Below are positions 24,675-30,650 of a stretch of DNA of 30,650 nt, piece by piece. The DNA comes from an uncultured Prevotella sp. (GTDB lineage: Bacteria; Bacteroidota; Bacteroidia; Bacteroidales; Bacteroidaceae): assembly GCA_905210845.1 (NCBI GenBank), contig CAJLYG010000016.1:1-30650 (forward strand), in the 5' to 3' direction. The notes beneath the pieces are model-generated. The model searched no databases and was not told the origin of the DNA. It worked only from the letters and a program-made list of their open reading frames with translations. Every line of letters starts with the position of its first letter. The first letter of the stretch is position 1. The translations under genes and the position numbers were made by a program.

Positions 24675-27377
24675 TTAGAATGAGATGCTAAGTCCAAAGC
24701 TAAAGGAGCGATAGCAGGGATAAGAACGCTTGTCGTCGATACCCAGGGTATTGTTGACGACATAGCTGTTGATCATCGGCGTCAACCCACTATACGAGGT
24801 GATCGTCGCCAAATTGTTGATACTACAGGAGAGGCGGAGGCTACTGACATACTTCGACCTTACCGGCACATTCCAGCCAAGGGTCAGGTAGTCGAAGTTC
24901 AAGTAATCCCCGCTTTCCAGCCAATAGTCAGTGGCTGTCTGATCCTGTATGTTCCGTTTCGGGGCTTTCTTCATGACATTATAGTCGGGGAAGCTTGCCA
25001 TATTCATATAGGTAAGTGAGGTACCATTGTATATCTTGTGCCCGAAGGCACCATTCATCTGGAGAGAGATGTCGAAAGCCTTATACCGGAAGCTGATGTT
25101 CGAGCCAAGTGTCATCTTCGGGGTAGCATTGCCAGCGATATAGCGGTCATGCCCGTCTGCGATGTTCACTTCACCGTCACCATCAAGATCGGCGATCTCA
25201 TAGGTACAGGAGCCATCCGACTGCTTTTTCAATCCCGTACAATGCGGGAGATAGAAGACACCCAACGACTGTCCCACGATCTGGTAGACGATATTGTTGT
25301 CCCCGCCGTGGAATCCTGCGCCATTCAAGCTACCGATGGCGGTCATCTCCGCGGCCCTCATATAGGTGCCATTATAATCCCCGCTCAGTGAGATGAGCTT
25401 GTTCTTTTGCCAGGACATATTCAGATTGACGTTCAATTCCATGTCTTTTTTCGACAGAGGCGTGCACCCTATTCCAATCTCCAGTCCTCGGTTGCTCATG
25501 CTTCCAATATTGGCAAGGAGCTTATCGTAAGTGTAGGGCGGCACGGGCACGTCATATTCGTAAAGCATGTTGCTGGTCTTAGATACGTAGTATTCCACGG
25601 TCATCACCAGTCGGTTATTGAAAAAGCCTAAGTCGGTACCAACATTGAACGTGCTACGGGTTTCCCATTTCAGGTCGGGATTGTTATTGCGGATGCTGCC
25701 TAAGGTCACGGCAGGGGACCCATGGTTGGGGACGACTCCAATGGCAGACACGAGCTTGAGGGAAGTGTACGACTGGATACCGCCCAAATTGCCCGACGTT
25801 CCATATCCCGTACGCAATTTCCATTGGCTCAGCCAGGCAGCCTTTCGCAAGAAAGGCTCCTTCTTGACATCCCATTCTGCGGAGACTGAGGGGAAGAATC
25901 CCCAAGTATTATGATCCCCCACCATGGAACTGCCATCTGCTCGAGTATTGAAAGACAAGGAATACTTGTCCCATAACGTATAGCTGATGCCTCCCATGAC
26001 AGATGCCAATGAAGGATCTTCATAGCTACTGCCCGTCCCGCCATACGGTCGGATAGAGCCAGCTCCTAAGTTATGGTACCCGAACTCATTGGTCGTGAAT
26101 CCCTTGACAAGAGTCCAGAAAGCCGTACTCTTGTTCTTTTGGTATTCCCCGAGCAGCGTGGCATCGAGATGATGGATGCCCCAAGTATGAGCATAGTTGA
26201 AGGTAGCGTTGGCCAACCAATCTTCACTCTTATGCTCTTTCCTGAACGCTTGACCCTGGGCCCATATCCATGTGGGGAAAAACTGACCGTTTTCTATGGA
26301 GTTATAGGAGTAGGAACCAAAGAGAATCAGCCTGAGATCTGTTGCCAAGTTAACGCTAAACCGCAAGTGCGAGTTGAAATTCAGGCTCTTCTCGTCATTT
26401 TTCTCCTTGAGCAAAACCTGGGGAGGGTTGATTTGTGATGCCGTGGTATTCTTGTCATACCCACCATTAGCATTCATGCCCGCCAGATAGGTGGGGTTCT
26501 GCCCTGCTGCCGAATAGAATAGTCTCTGCACATCAAAGATGCCATTGTTCTTTTGCGAGGAGCCAAATAGTCCCATGTCGATGGTGAGCAGGTTGTCGAA
26601 GGCTTTCTGCTGCAAGTCGATCTTCCCAACGAAATTGTCGTATTGGTTGATCTTGATAACAGTATGGTGGAGCATATAACCAATGGAAGCCCGGTAGTTT
26701 GACTGTTCTGTTCCCCCACTGAAGGCAACATGATGGTTCTGAACGAATCCTGTCCGCGTGATGGACTGGGGGAAATCGGTGTCGTGTCCCCCGTCGTTGT
26801 AATCCAGTCCTAAGGCTTTTGCGGTAGCCACATAATCCGCTCCGCTCAACATCTCGATATTTTTGAAGACAGACTCGAGCCCCACATTCCCGTCGTAAGA
26901 TATATGGAACTGCCCGCCATGCCCTGTCTTAGTCTTGACTTCGATGACGCCCGAAGCACCTCGGGAGCCGTATTGTGCCGTCTCTGCTGCATTTTTCAAG
27001 ATCGTGAAGCTCTCGATGTCGGCAGGATAGATACTGCTCAAGGTGGCGAGGTCGGAAGAGACACCGTCGATGATCACCAACGGGTCGTTGCCTCCTGTCA
27101 ACGAGGTGGTGCCTCGCACACGGACACTACTCAGCATTGCCATCCGGTCGGCACCGCTTGACGACACGTTCACGCCAGCAGCCTGTCCGCTCAAGGCGTT
27201 CAAGGGACTGGTGATCAGACCTTTGTTCATACGATCCTCCGTGACTTTATCCGTAGAACCCGTCCGAAGCCTCAGCAGGAGAGAGTCGTTGGATAGGTGA
27301 AAATAATCGGTCTGTGCCTGTGCTTGCAGGCAGAACCCTATCAAGGGAATCCCCAAGAGAAGATGCCATTTTTCCAT
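24675..27377 (-). CDS. SusC/RagA-family TonB-dependent transporter lacking the N-terminal carboxypeptidase-like domain
   Basis: The protein has 900 residues, shorter than the usual 1,000 or so. After a signal peptide (1-21, ending FCLQAQA) it goes almost directly to the plug domain (about 50-165): NALSGQAAGVNV, SVRVRGTTSLTGGNDPLVII, ILKNAAETAQYGSRGASGVI and VKTKTG. The rest is a 22-strand beta barrel ending in SFGLSISF. The usual N-terminal CarboxypepD_reg-like repeat and a clear TonB box are absent; the frame has a good promoter, so this looks native and not truncated by mutation. It imports a nutrient across the outer membrane together with the downstream SusD. Confidence 0.92.
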   Translation of the reverse strand: MEKWHLLLGIPLIGFCLQAQAQTDYFHLSNDSLLLRLRTGSTDKVTEDRMNKGLITSPLNALSGQAAGVNVSSSGADRMAMLSSVRVRGTTSLTGGNDPLVIIDGVSSDLATLSSIYPADIESFTILKNAAETAQYGSRGASGVIEVKTKTGHGGQFHISYDGNVGLESVFKNIEMLSGADYVATAKALGLDYNDGGHDTDFPQSITRTGFVQNHHVAFSGGTEQSNYRASIGYMLHHTVIKINQYDNFVGKIDLQQKAFDNLLTIDMGLFGSSQKNNGIFDVQRLFYSAAGQNPTYLAGMNANGGYDKNTTASQINPPQVLLKEKNDEKSLNFNSHLRFSVNLATDLRLILFGSYSYNSIENGQFFPTWIWAQGQAFRKEHKSEDWLANATFNYAHTWGIHHLDATLLGEYQKNKSTAFWTLVKGFTTNEFGYHNLGAGSIRPYGGTGSSYEDPSLASVMGGISYTLWDKYSLSFNTRADGSSMVGDHNTWGFFPSVSAEWDVKKEPFLRKAAWLSQWKLRTGYGTSGNLGGIQSYTSLKLVSAIGVVPNHGSPAVTLGSIRNNNPDLKWETRSTFNVGTDLGFFNNRLVMTVEYYVSKTSNMLYEYDVPVPPYTYDKLLANIGSMSNRGLEIGIGCTPLSKKDMELNVNLNMSWQKNKLISLSGDYNGTYMRAAEMTAIGSLNGAGFHGGDNNIVYQIVGQSLGVFYLPHCTGLKKQSDGSCTYEIADLDGDGEVNIADGHDRYIAGNATPKMTLGSNISFRYKAFDISLQMNGAFGHKIYNGTSLTYMNMASFPDYNVMKKAPKRNIQDQTATDYWLESGDYLNFDYLTLGWNVPVRSKYVSSLRLSCSINNLATITSYSGLTPMINSYVVNNTLGIDDKRSYPCYRSFSFGLSISF

Positions 27378-27405
27378 GAGCTTGAGATTGATTGGTTTAT
27401 AAAGA

Positions 27406-27438
27406 GCAAATATAGTGGAAAATTATGAGAAATGCAAG
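27406..27438 (-). promoter_or_regulatory. Promoter of the susC-susD pair
   Basis: On the minus strand -33 CTTG (27435-27438), a 20-bp spacer and -7 TATATTTGC (27406-27414). The predicted start near 27401 leaves about 24 nt before ATG 27377. Confidence 0.7.
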
Positions 27439-27445
27439 GAAAAAG

Positions 27446-27480
27446 AAAAAAAGAGGGATGCAATTCATTGATTACATCCC
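27446..27480 (-). terminator. Intrinsic terminator after the FMN-binding gene
   Basis: On the minus strand GGGATG (27475-27480) pairs with CATCCC (27455-27460), with extra AAT/ATT pairing inside, followed by CTC and seven T (27446-27452). It begins 7 nt after the stop codon. Confidence 0.75.
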
Positions 27481-27487
27481 CCAAAGG

Positions 27488-27883
27488 TTATTTCTGTTTC
27501 TGATAATACTCCAGTCCTGCCTGGACGTTCTTGACCAACGCCCGGGAAGAGAAGGTTGCACCTGTCACCGCGTCCACATTCATCCGGGCAGCCTTTTTCA
27601 CGGTCATGCCCTGGTATTTGTTCAAGAGTGTCTTTGCCTTGGCAAAGAACTTAGGAGTCTCCTGGTTGCCCAAAGCCTCCACCTTCTGTACCTTATTCTT
27701 CTTGATATAGATCTTGACAGGAGTGTTCCCCCGATATCCCTTAATGCCTTTTGCGATCTGTTGCGTATTCACGATGGTTACCCCGTTCTCCTTAGTAATG
27801 GCATCGTCCTCTGGACGTGCACTTACCATCACGGCTACCATGACAATGGCTGCAGCGATCATTCCTAAAACTTTATTGTTCAT
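27488..27883 (-). CDS. Small secreted FMN-binding domain protein (covalent flavin type)
   Basis: The protein has 131 residues from ATG 27883. A signal peptide (1 to about 22, MVAVMVSA near its end) is followed by one FMN-binding domain. The flavinylation motif D104-A-V-T-G-A-T110 (family pattern DxxS/TGAT) is intact, so T110 should carry FMN attached through phosphate by ApbE. Such domains are used in extracytosolic electron transfer, as in the Rnf and Nqr G/C subunits. No Rnf, Nqr, ApbE or partner reductase is nearby, so the redox partner is unknown. It is transcribed separately from ddh, with a terminator between them. Confidence 0.88.
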   Translation of the reverse strand: MNNKVLGMIAAAIVMVAVMVSARPEDDAITKENGVTIVNTQQIAKGIKGYRGNTPVKIYIKKNKVQKVEALGNQETPKFFAKAKTLLNKYQGMTVKKAARMNVDAVTGATFSSRALVKNVQAGLEYYQKQK

Positions 27884-27911
27884 CTTTTTAATCCTTAAAT
27901 GGTTTACCTTG

Positions 27912-27920
27912 GCAAAGGTA
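27912..27920 (-). promoter_or_regulatory. -7 box upstream of the FMN-binding gene
   Basis: TACCTTTGC on the minus strand fits the -7 consensus. A TTTG lies 22 bp upstream, slightly too far for an ideal -33 box. The predicted leader is about 24 nt. Confidence 0.5.
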
Positions 27921-27992
27921 GGGATTATCATTGGAATGATTGCAAATATGGCAAGAAAATTGAGGTTATTTAGGATCTGCAAACGAGATTTA

Positions 27993-28024
27993 AAAAGCCG
28001 CACTCGGGTAGGAATGCGGCTTTT
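27993..28024. terminator. Intrinsic terminator after ddh
   Basis: A perfect 10-bp stem (AAAAGCCGCA at 27993-28002, TGCGGCTTTT at 28015-28024, loop 12) lies about 20 nt after the ddh stop. On the minus strand it is followed by further T/A, giving a T5 tract. Confidence 0.85.
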
Positions 28025-28043
28025 GATGGGTTCTTCTGAAGGT

Positions 28044-28943
28044 TTAAACGAGCGTAGAGATAATCTCCTCACGCGTGCCCGGCAACATGTCGATAACGGG
28101 GATCTCTGGCATAGTATAGCACCCCGGCTGCAAGCGCATGGAAGCGCGTGCCACATTGACGAGCACCTGACCTGTCAGGGCTGGGTTGTTAATGCTCATG
28201 TCAAATTCCAAATGCTGGTTTTGCGTTTTCCCACTGACACCTTTGCGCACCAAGTTCACACCATGCCCCATGTCGCGGACATCATCCACAGACGGAACAG
28301 CGAAGACATGGGTCTCGTCATGTGAGAAATAGGGATCTGCCTTGATCTCTTTAGTCACCTCTTCCAGGCTGGCACCGTCCTCAAGCTCCACATATACCAT
28401 GCGGCGATGGATGCCTTCGCCCAATGGAATGGTCATGGACAGGGCGTTCTTGACACCTTTCTTGCTCCTTACACACACGCTATGCCCCATTGACATGCCG
28501 GGTCCGAAATTGGTGTATGTCAGTCCCTTGGGCGCCAAGCTCTGCATGAGGACACGGACGATAGAGTCCGATCCCGGGTCCCATCCTGCCGAGATCACGG
28601 ATACAGCATGATTTGACTTGCAAACCGGCATCAGCTCCGTGCGATAGTCGAGGATGCTGGTATGGATATCGAAGCTATCGACCGTGTTGATGCCCAAAGG
28701 GAGGATCTCCTTTGCATATTCCGGGCAACTACGCGTAGGCGTAGCCAAGATCGCCACGTCAACGTCCTTCAACTTCTTGATGTCATCCACCACGGCATAG
28801 TCAGCTAACTCAGCTGGCTTATCTTTGTCACCTTGACGGCGAACGATACCTGCTATCTCGAAATCTGGGGCTGCCTCTAAAGCCTGAACGGTATAATGCC
28901 CAATGTTGCCATAGCCAACAACGGCTGCTCTAATCTTTTTCAT
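28044..28943 (-). CDS. ddh: meso-Diaminopimelate D-dehydrogenase
   Basis: The protein has 299 residues. The N-terminal dinucleotide motif is AAVVGYGNIGHYTVQAL. Substrate-domain motifs are TVDSFDIHTSI, VISAGWDPGSDSIVRVL, FGPGMSMGHSVCVRSKKGVK and the C-terminal VNVARASMRLQPGCYTMPEI, which together identify meso-diaminopimelate dehydrogenase. It makes meso-diaminopimelate from tetrahydrodipicolinate by NADPH-dependent reductive amination in one step, supplying peptidoglycan and lysine. The gene has its own -7 box and its own terminator, so it appears monocistronic. No riboswitch structure is evident in its short leader. Confidence 0.95.
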   Translation of the reverse strand: MKKIRAAVVGYGNIGHYTVQALEAAPDFEIAGIVRRQGDKDKPAELADYAVVDDIKKLKDVDVAILATPTRSCPEYAKEILPLGINTVDSFDIHTSILDYRTELMPVCKSNHAVSVISAGWDPGSDSIVRVLMQSLAPKGLTYTNFGPGMSMGHSVCVRSKKGVKNALSMTIPLGEGIHRRMVYVELEDGASLEEVTKEIKADPYFSHDETHVFAVPSVDDVRDMGHGVNLVRKGVSGKTQNQHLEFDMSINNPALTGQVLVNVARASMRLQPGCYTMPEIPVIDMLPGTREEIISTLV

Positions 28944-28979
28944 ATCCTTATTTTCCTTTACTTAGTTGTTTATCCATTT

Positions 28980-28988
28980 GCAAAATTA
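28980..28988 (-). promoter_or_regulatory. -7 box of the ddh promoter
   Basis: TAATTTTGC on the minus strand, with no good -33 box 19-20 bp upstream. A direct repeat AAATCATG (twice, 9 bp apart) directly precedes it and could be an activator site. The predicted leader is about 30 nt. Confidence 0.5.
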
Positions 28989-29104
28989 CATGATTTCCAT
29001 GATTTTCTTCCCGATTAAAGGTTATTTTTCCTGAAAAAAATAAATATCTCCTCGATTCCCGTTCTCAAATTCCCTGTTTACCAAGCCTTTACAGTCTGTT
29101 TGCA

Positions 29105-29185
29105 GGAGATGACCTTTTAGGCTTCAATTGATAACCTTTTGGGCTTCAAAAGATAACCTATCGCAAGGCCGGAGATGACCTTTTG
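29105..29185. repeat. Four-unit intergenic repeat array, 22-bp period (array 2)
   Basis: The unit GGAGATGACCTTTTG, the reverse complement of the array 1 unit, is exact at 29171-29185 and nearly exact (last base A) at 29105-29119. Diverged copies occur at 29127-29141 and 29149-29163. All start-to-start distances are exactly 22 bp. Two of the 7-bp spacers are identical (GGCTTCA). The array lies between the end of the UpxY-like gene and the ddh promoter, an equivalent intergenic position to array 1. Confidence 0.9.
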
Positions 29186-29240
29186 TCTTGGCACTCATCG
29201 GCAAGGCAAAATGGGAGGATCACAGATGCATTCCCACTCC

Positions 29241-29867
29241 CTACAGACCATCCTCCGACAGAGGCTGACAGCACCAACGGCTGACCTTGAGCATGACGCC
29301 CATACCAGGCACTTCCTTCAGCAAGTAGTATTTCTTGCTGGAACGGACGAGCACGCCCGACAGTCCTTTTAACGGACCATATTTCACGAGAACAGGAGTT
29401 CCGCTCTTGAGATGTGCCTCCTGCTCGGATAGGTACTTCCGCAAGGCAATGTCTGGGTTACACATCATCCGAAACTCAAACATCTGCCTCGAAGGTATCT
29501 CATCATAGTTGGGGCAACCTTGTTCCTTACGGATGACCGATATCGGATAAGGTACTGCAGAGAGGATGTCGCGGATCTCCTGCTCTTCCCTTGTCTTCTT
29601 GATAAATAAGAGGTTGCGCACGACTGGTCGAAGGACATGCCGGATATGCTCGTCCTTATCCAAGATGTCCACATATTCTATCGGGATGAAGTAGACGAGA
29701 CCCTTTTGCTTAAGACATTCCGCCACATCCTGCTGCCGGGACGTGAACAGACGCAACGCATACCAAGGCGTTCCATCATCTACATTTTCCCCGTTCGTCC
29801 ATGCATGGGACGCATCACCCTTTCCTACCCCTATCATACGATTCGGCTCTTTTGGATCCATTCTCAT
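29241..29867 (-). CDS. UpxY-family NusG-like transcription antiterminator
   Basis: The protein has 208 residues from ATG 29867 (an ATG at 29861 is an alternative). A polar 33-residue N-terminal extension precedes the NGN domain (PWYALRLFTSRQQDVAECLK through about 130; VRNLLFIKKT is typical). A KOW domain follows near 160-190 (SGTPVLVKYGPLKGLSGVLV). UpxY proteins bind elongating RNA polymerase and let it read through long capsule operons, usually being the first gene of the operon they control. No polysaccharide gene follows here; downstream is the repeat array and ddh, so the target is not in the window. It is divergent from the gene at 30072. Confidence 0.82.
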   Translation of the reverse strand: MRMDPKEPNRMIGVGKGDASHAWTNGENVDDGTPWYALRLFTSRQQDVAECLKQKGLVYFIPIEYVDILDKDEHIRHVLRPVVRNLLFIKKTREEQEIRDILSAVPYPISVIRKEQGCPNYDEIPSRQMFEFRMMCNPDIALRKYLSEQEAHLKSGTPVLVKYGPLKGLSGVLVRSSKKYYLLKEVPGMGVMLKVSRWCCQPLSEDGL

Positions 29868-29878
29868 TACTTTTACGT

Positions 29879-29911
29879 GCAAAAGTAACCTATTTTATCA
29901 AGAACCCCAAG
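29879..29911 (-). promoter_or_regulatory. Promoter of the UpxY-like gene
   Basis: On the minus strand -33 CTTG (29908-29911), a 20-bp spacer and -7 TACTTTTGC (29879-29887). The predicted start near 29874 leaves a leader of only 7-13 nt, too short for the long untranslated region that classical UpxY targets carry. Confidence 0.7.
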
Positions 29912-29967
29912 GAACAAGCCTATGAAAATCATCAAGGATAGAGATCTCCCCTTTTCTACATGTTTAG

Positions 29968-29998
29968 GGATTTTCCCCTCTCAATGTAGGGAAAATCC
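29968..29998. promoter_or_regulatory. Inverted repeat between divergent promoters
   Basis: GGATTTTCCC (29968-29977) and GGGAAAATCC (29989-29998) form a perfect 10-bp inverted repeat with an 11-bp centre. It lies between the UpxY-like promoter and the plus-strand promoter, just upstream of the latter's expected -33 position, and could be an operator. Confidence 0.5.
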
Positions 29999-30022
29999 TT
30001 TCCGCCCCCTACCATCTTGTTA

Positions 30023-30031
30023 TATCTTTGC
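30023..30031 (+). promoter_or_regulatory. -7 box for the gene at 30072
   Basis: TATCTTTGC matches the -7 consensus exactly. The -33 region near 30000 has no clear TTTG. The predicted start is near 30036, giving a leader of about 35 nt with no purine-rich Shine-Dalgarno. Confidence 0.6.
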
Positions 30032-30071
30032 ACCAGATAAAATAAGAAACGACAATTTAAAATATACGATT

Positions 30072-30650
30072 ATGAAAAAGTTTATCATCGCCTTAACAGC
30101 TCTGTTCGTAATGACAGTTTCTGCCCATGCCATGAGCTATGAGCAAGCTCGCCAGGAGGCACTCTTCCTCACGGATAAGATGGCATACGAACTGAATCTT
30201 ACTGATGACCAGTACGAGGCTGCTTATGAGATTAACCTCGATTATCTCATGAGTATCAATGATTACAACGACCTTTATGGCGTATATTGGCGGGAGCGTA
30301 ACCTCGACTTGAGTTATATCCTCTGGGACTGGCAGTACAGTGCCTATTGCGCAGCCAGCTATTTCTACCGTCCTCTCTATTGGTCGGGCGGTTTCTGGCA
30401 CTTCGGCATCTATGCCCGTTATCCGCATCGTGATTACTTCTTCTTCGGTCGTCCAGACTTTTATGTAGAGTACCGTGGCGGTCATAGTTGGAGAATGAAT
30501 GGCGGTAGGAGCTGGTATCATGGACGTAGTTTCGGAGAAGGCTATCGGATGGGATTGCGCGATGGTTTCGATCGTGGTGAGTTTGGAAGAGGCACCAGAG
30601 GACTGAATGGCCCATCCAACGGAATCGGCGTGAACAGCCGAGGCAGTGTT
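30072..30650 (+). CDS. Secreted aromatic- and Gly/Arg-rich protein of unknown function (partial, runs off the right edge)
   Basis: The frame opens at ATG 30072 and remains open to the window end (193 residues, no stop). Residues 1-20 are a signal peptide (MKKFIIALTALFVMTVSAHA). Residues 21-60 form a helical segment (YEQARQEALFLTDKMAYELN, then LTDDQYEAAYEINLDYLM). Residues 85-135 are very rich in Tyr, Phe and Trp (for example YFYRPLYWSGGFWHFGIYAR). From 135 on the protein is rich in Gly, Arg and Ser with RG motifs (GRSFGEGYRMGLRDGF, RGEFGRGTRG). I recognise the general type as a Bacteroidales conserved exported protein but know no function. It is divergent from the UpxY-like gene. Confidence 0.75.
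   Translation, partial: MKKFIIALTALFVMTVSAHAMSYEQARQEALFLTDKMAYELNLTDDQYEAAYEINLDYLMSINDYNDLYGVYWRERNLDLSYILWDWQYSAYCAASYFYRPLYWSGGFWHFGIYARYPHRDYFFFGRPDFYVEYRGGHSWRMNGGRSWYHGRSFGEGYRMGLRDGFDRGEFGRGTRGLNGPSNGIGVNSRGSV

Noticed and set aside
28951..28977. Short lysine-containing frame (MDKQLSKGK) just before ddh, resembling a lysine attenuator peptide
   Set aside because: Its ATG lies at or upstream of the transcript start predicted from the -7 box, there is no lysine run, and no terminator stands between it and ddh.
28944..29104. Possible lysine riboswitch upstream of ddh
   Set aside because: The predicted leader is only about 30 nt and the upstream DNA shows no multi-helix structure or terminator.
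29912..30022. Invertible promoter for the UpxY-like gene, as at some Bacteroides capsule loci
   Set aside because: The promoter is not flanked by matching inverted repeats; the 10-bp repeat at 29968-29998 lies to one side of both promoters.

Overview
The window looks like a chromosomal segment from a Bacteroidales bacterium, most likely Prevotellaceae (Prevotella sensu lato). The evidence is a SusC/SusD pair, an UpxY-type NusG paralogue, a DAHP synthase with a C-terminal chorismate mutase, a meso-diaminopimelate dehydrogenase, and many promoters with the Bacteroidetes -33 TTTG / -7 TAnnTTTG layout. The species assignment is inference. Almost every gene is on the minus strand. The exceptions are the S9 peptidase (20514-22988), an unfinished gene at the right edge (30072 onward), and nothing else. 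No rRNA, tRNA, insertion sequence or CRISPR array was seen.

Layout, left to right. 1-1817: a minus-strand unit of DUF4250 protein, small conserved protein, M28 peptidase and the start of a secreted GH43-like protein. 1818-2123: promoter, a four-unit 22-bp-period repeat array, and a terminator. 2124-7202: probable operon ffh, folD, small TPR protein, then the four subunits of a 2-oxoacid:ferredoxin oxidoreductase. 7359-9123: a SIMPL-domain protein and a secreted endonuclease/exonuclease/phosphatase-fold protein whose start codon lies inside a long hairpin. 9192-13122: an operon for phenylalanine and tyrosine synthesis (pheA, aminotransferase, DAHP synthase-chorismate mutase, tyrA). 13434-14324: a TPR protein. 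14564-20225: operon dxs, trkA, trkH, manA. 20514-22988: secreted prolyl oligopeptidase-family peptidase. 23041-27377: susC-susD. 27488-28943: FMN-binding protein and meso-diaminopimelate dehydrogenase. 29105-29185: a second 22-bp-period array. 29241-29867: UpxY-like antiterminator, divergent from the partial secreted aromatic-rich protein at 30072.

The strongest discovery is a complete attenuation leader in front of the aromatic operon. A Bacteroidetes promoter (13338-13370) is followed by a 25-residue leader peptide (13236-13313) containing eight consecutive aromatic codons (F-Y-Y-Y-Y-F-Y-F). The 3' end of the peptide frame can pair with the 5' arm of an intrinsic terminator (13157-13190) lying just before pheA. 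This predicts that ribosome stalling under Phe/Tyr shortage permits transcription of the operon.

The second is a pair of repeat arrays more than 27 kb apart. Each has four 15-bp units at an exact 22-bp period in intergenic DNA, and the two arrays are in opposite orientation. I know of no described function for them.
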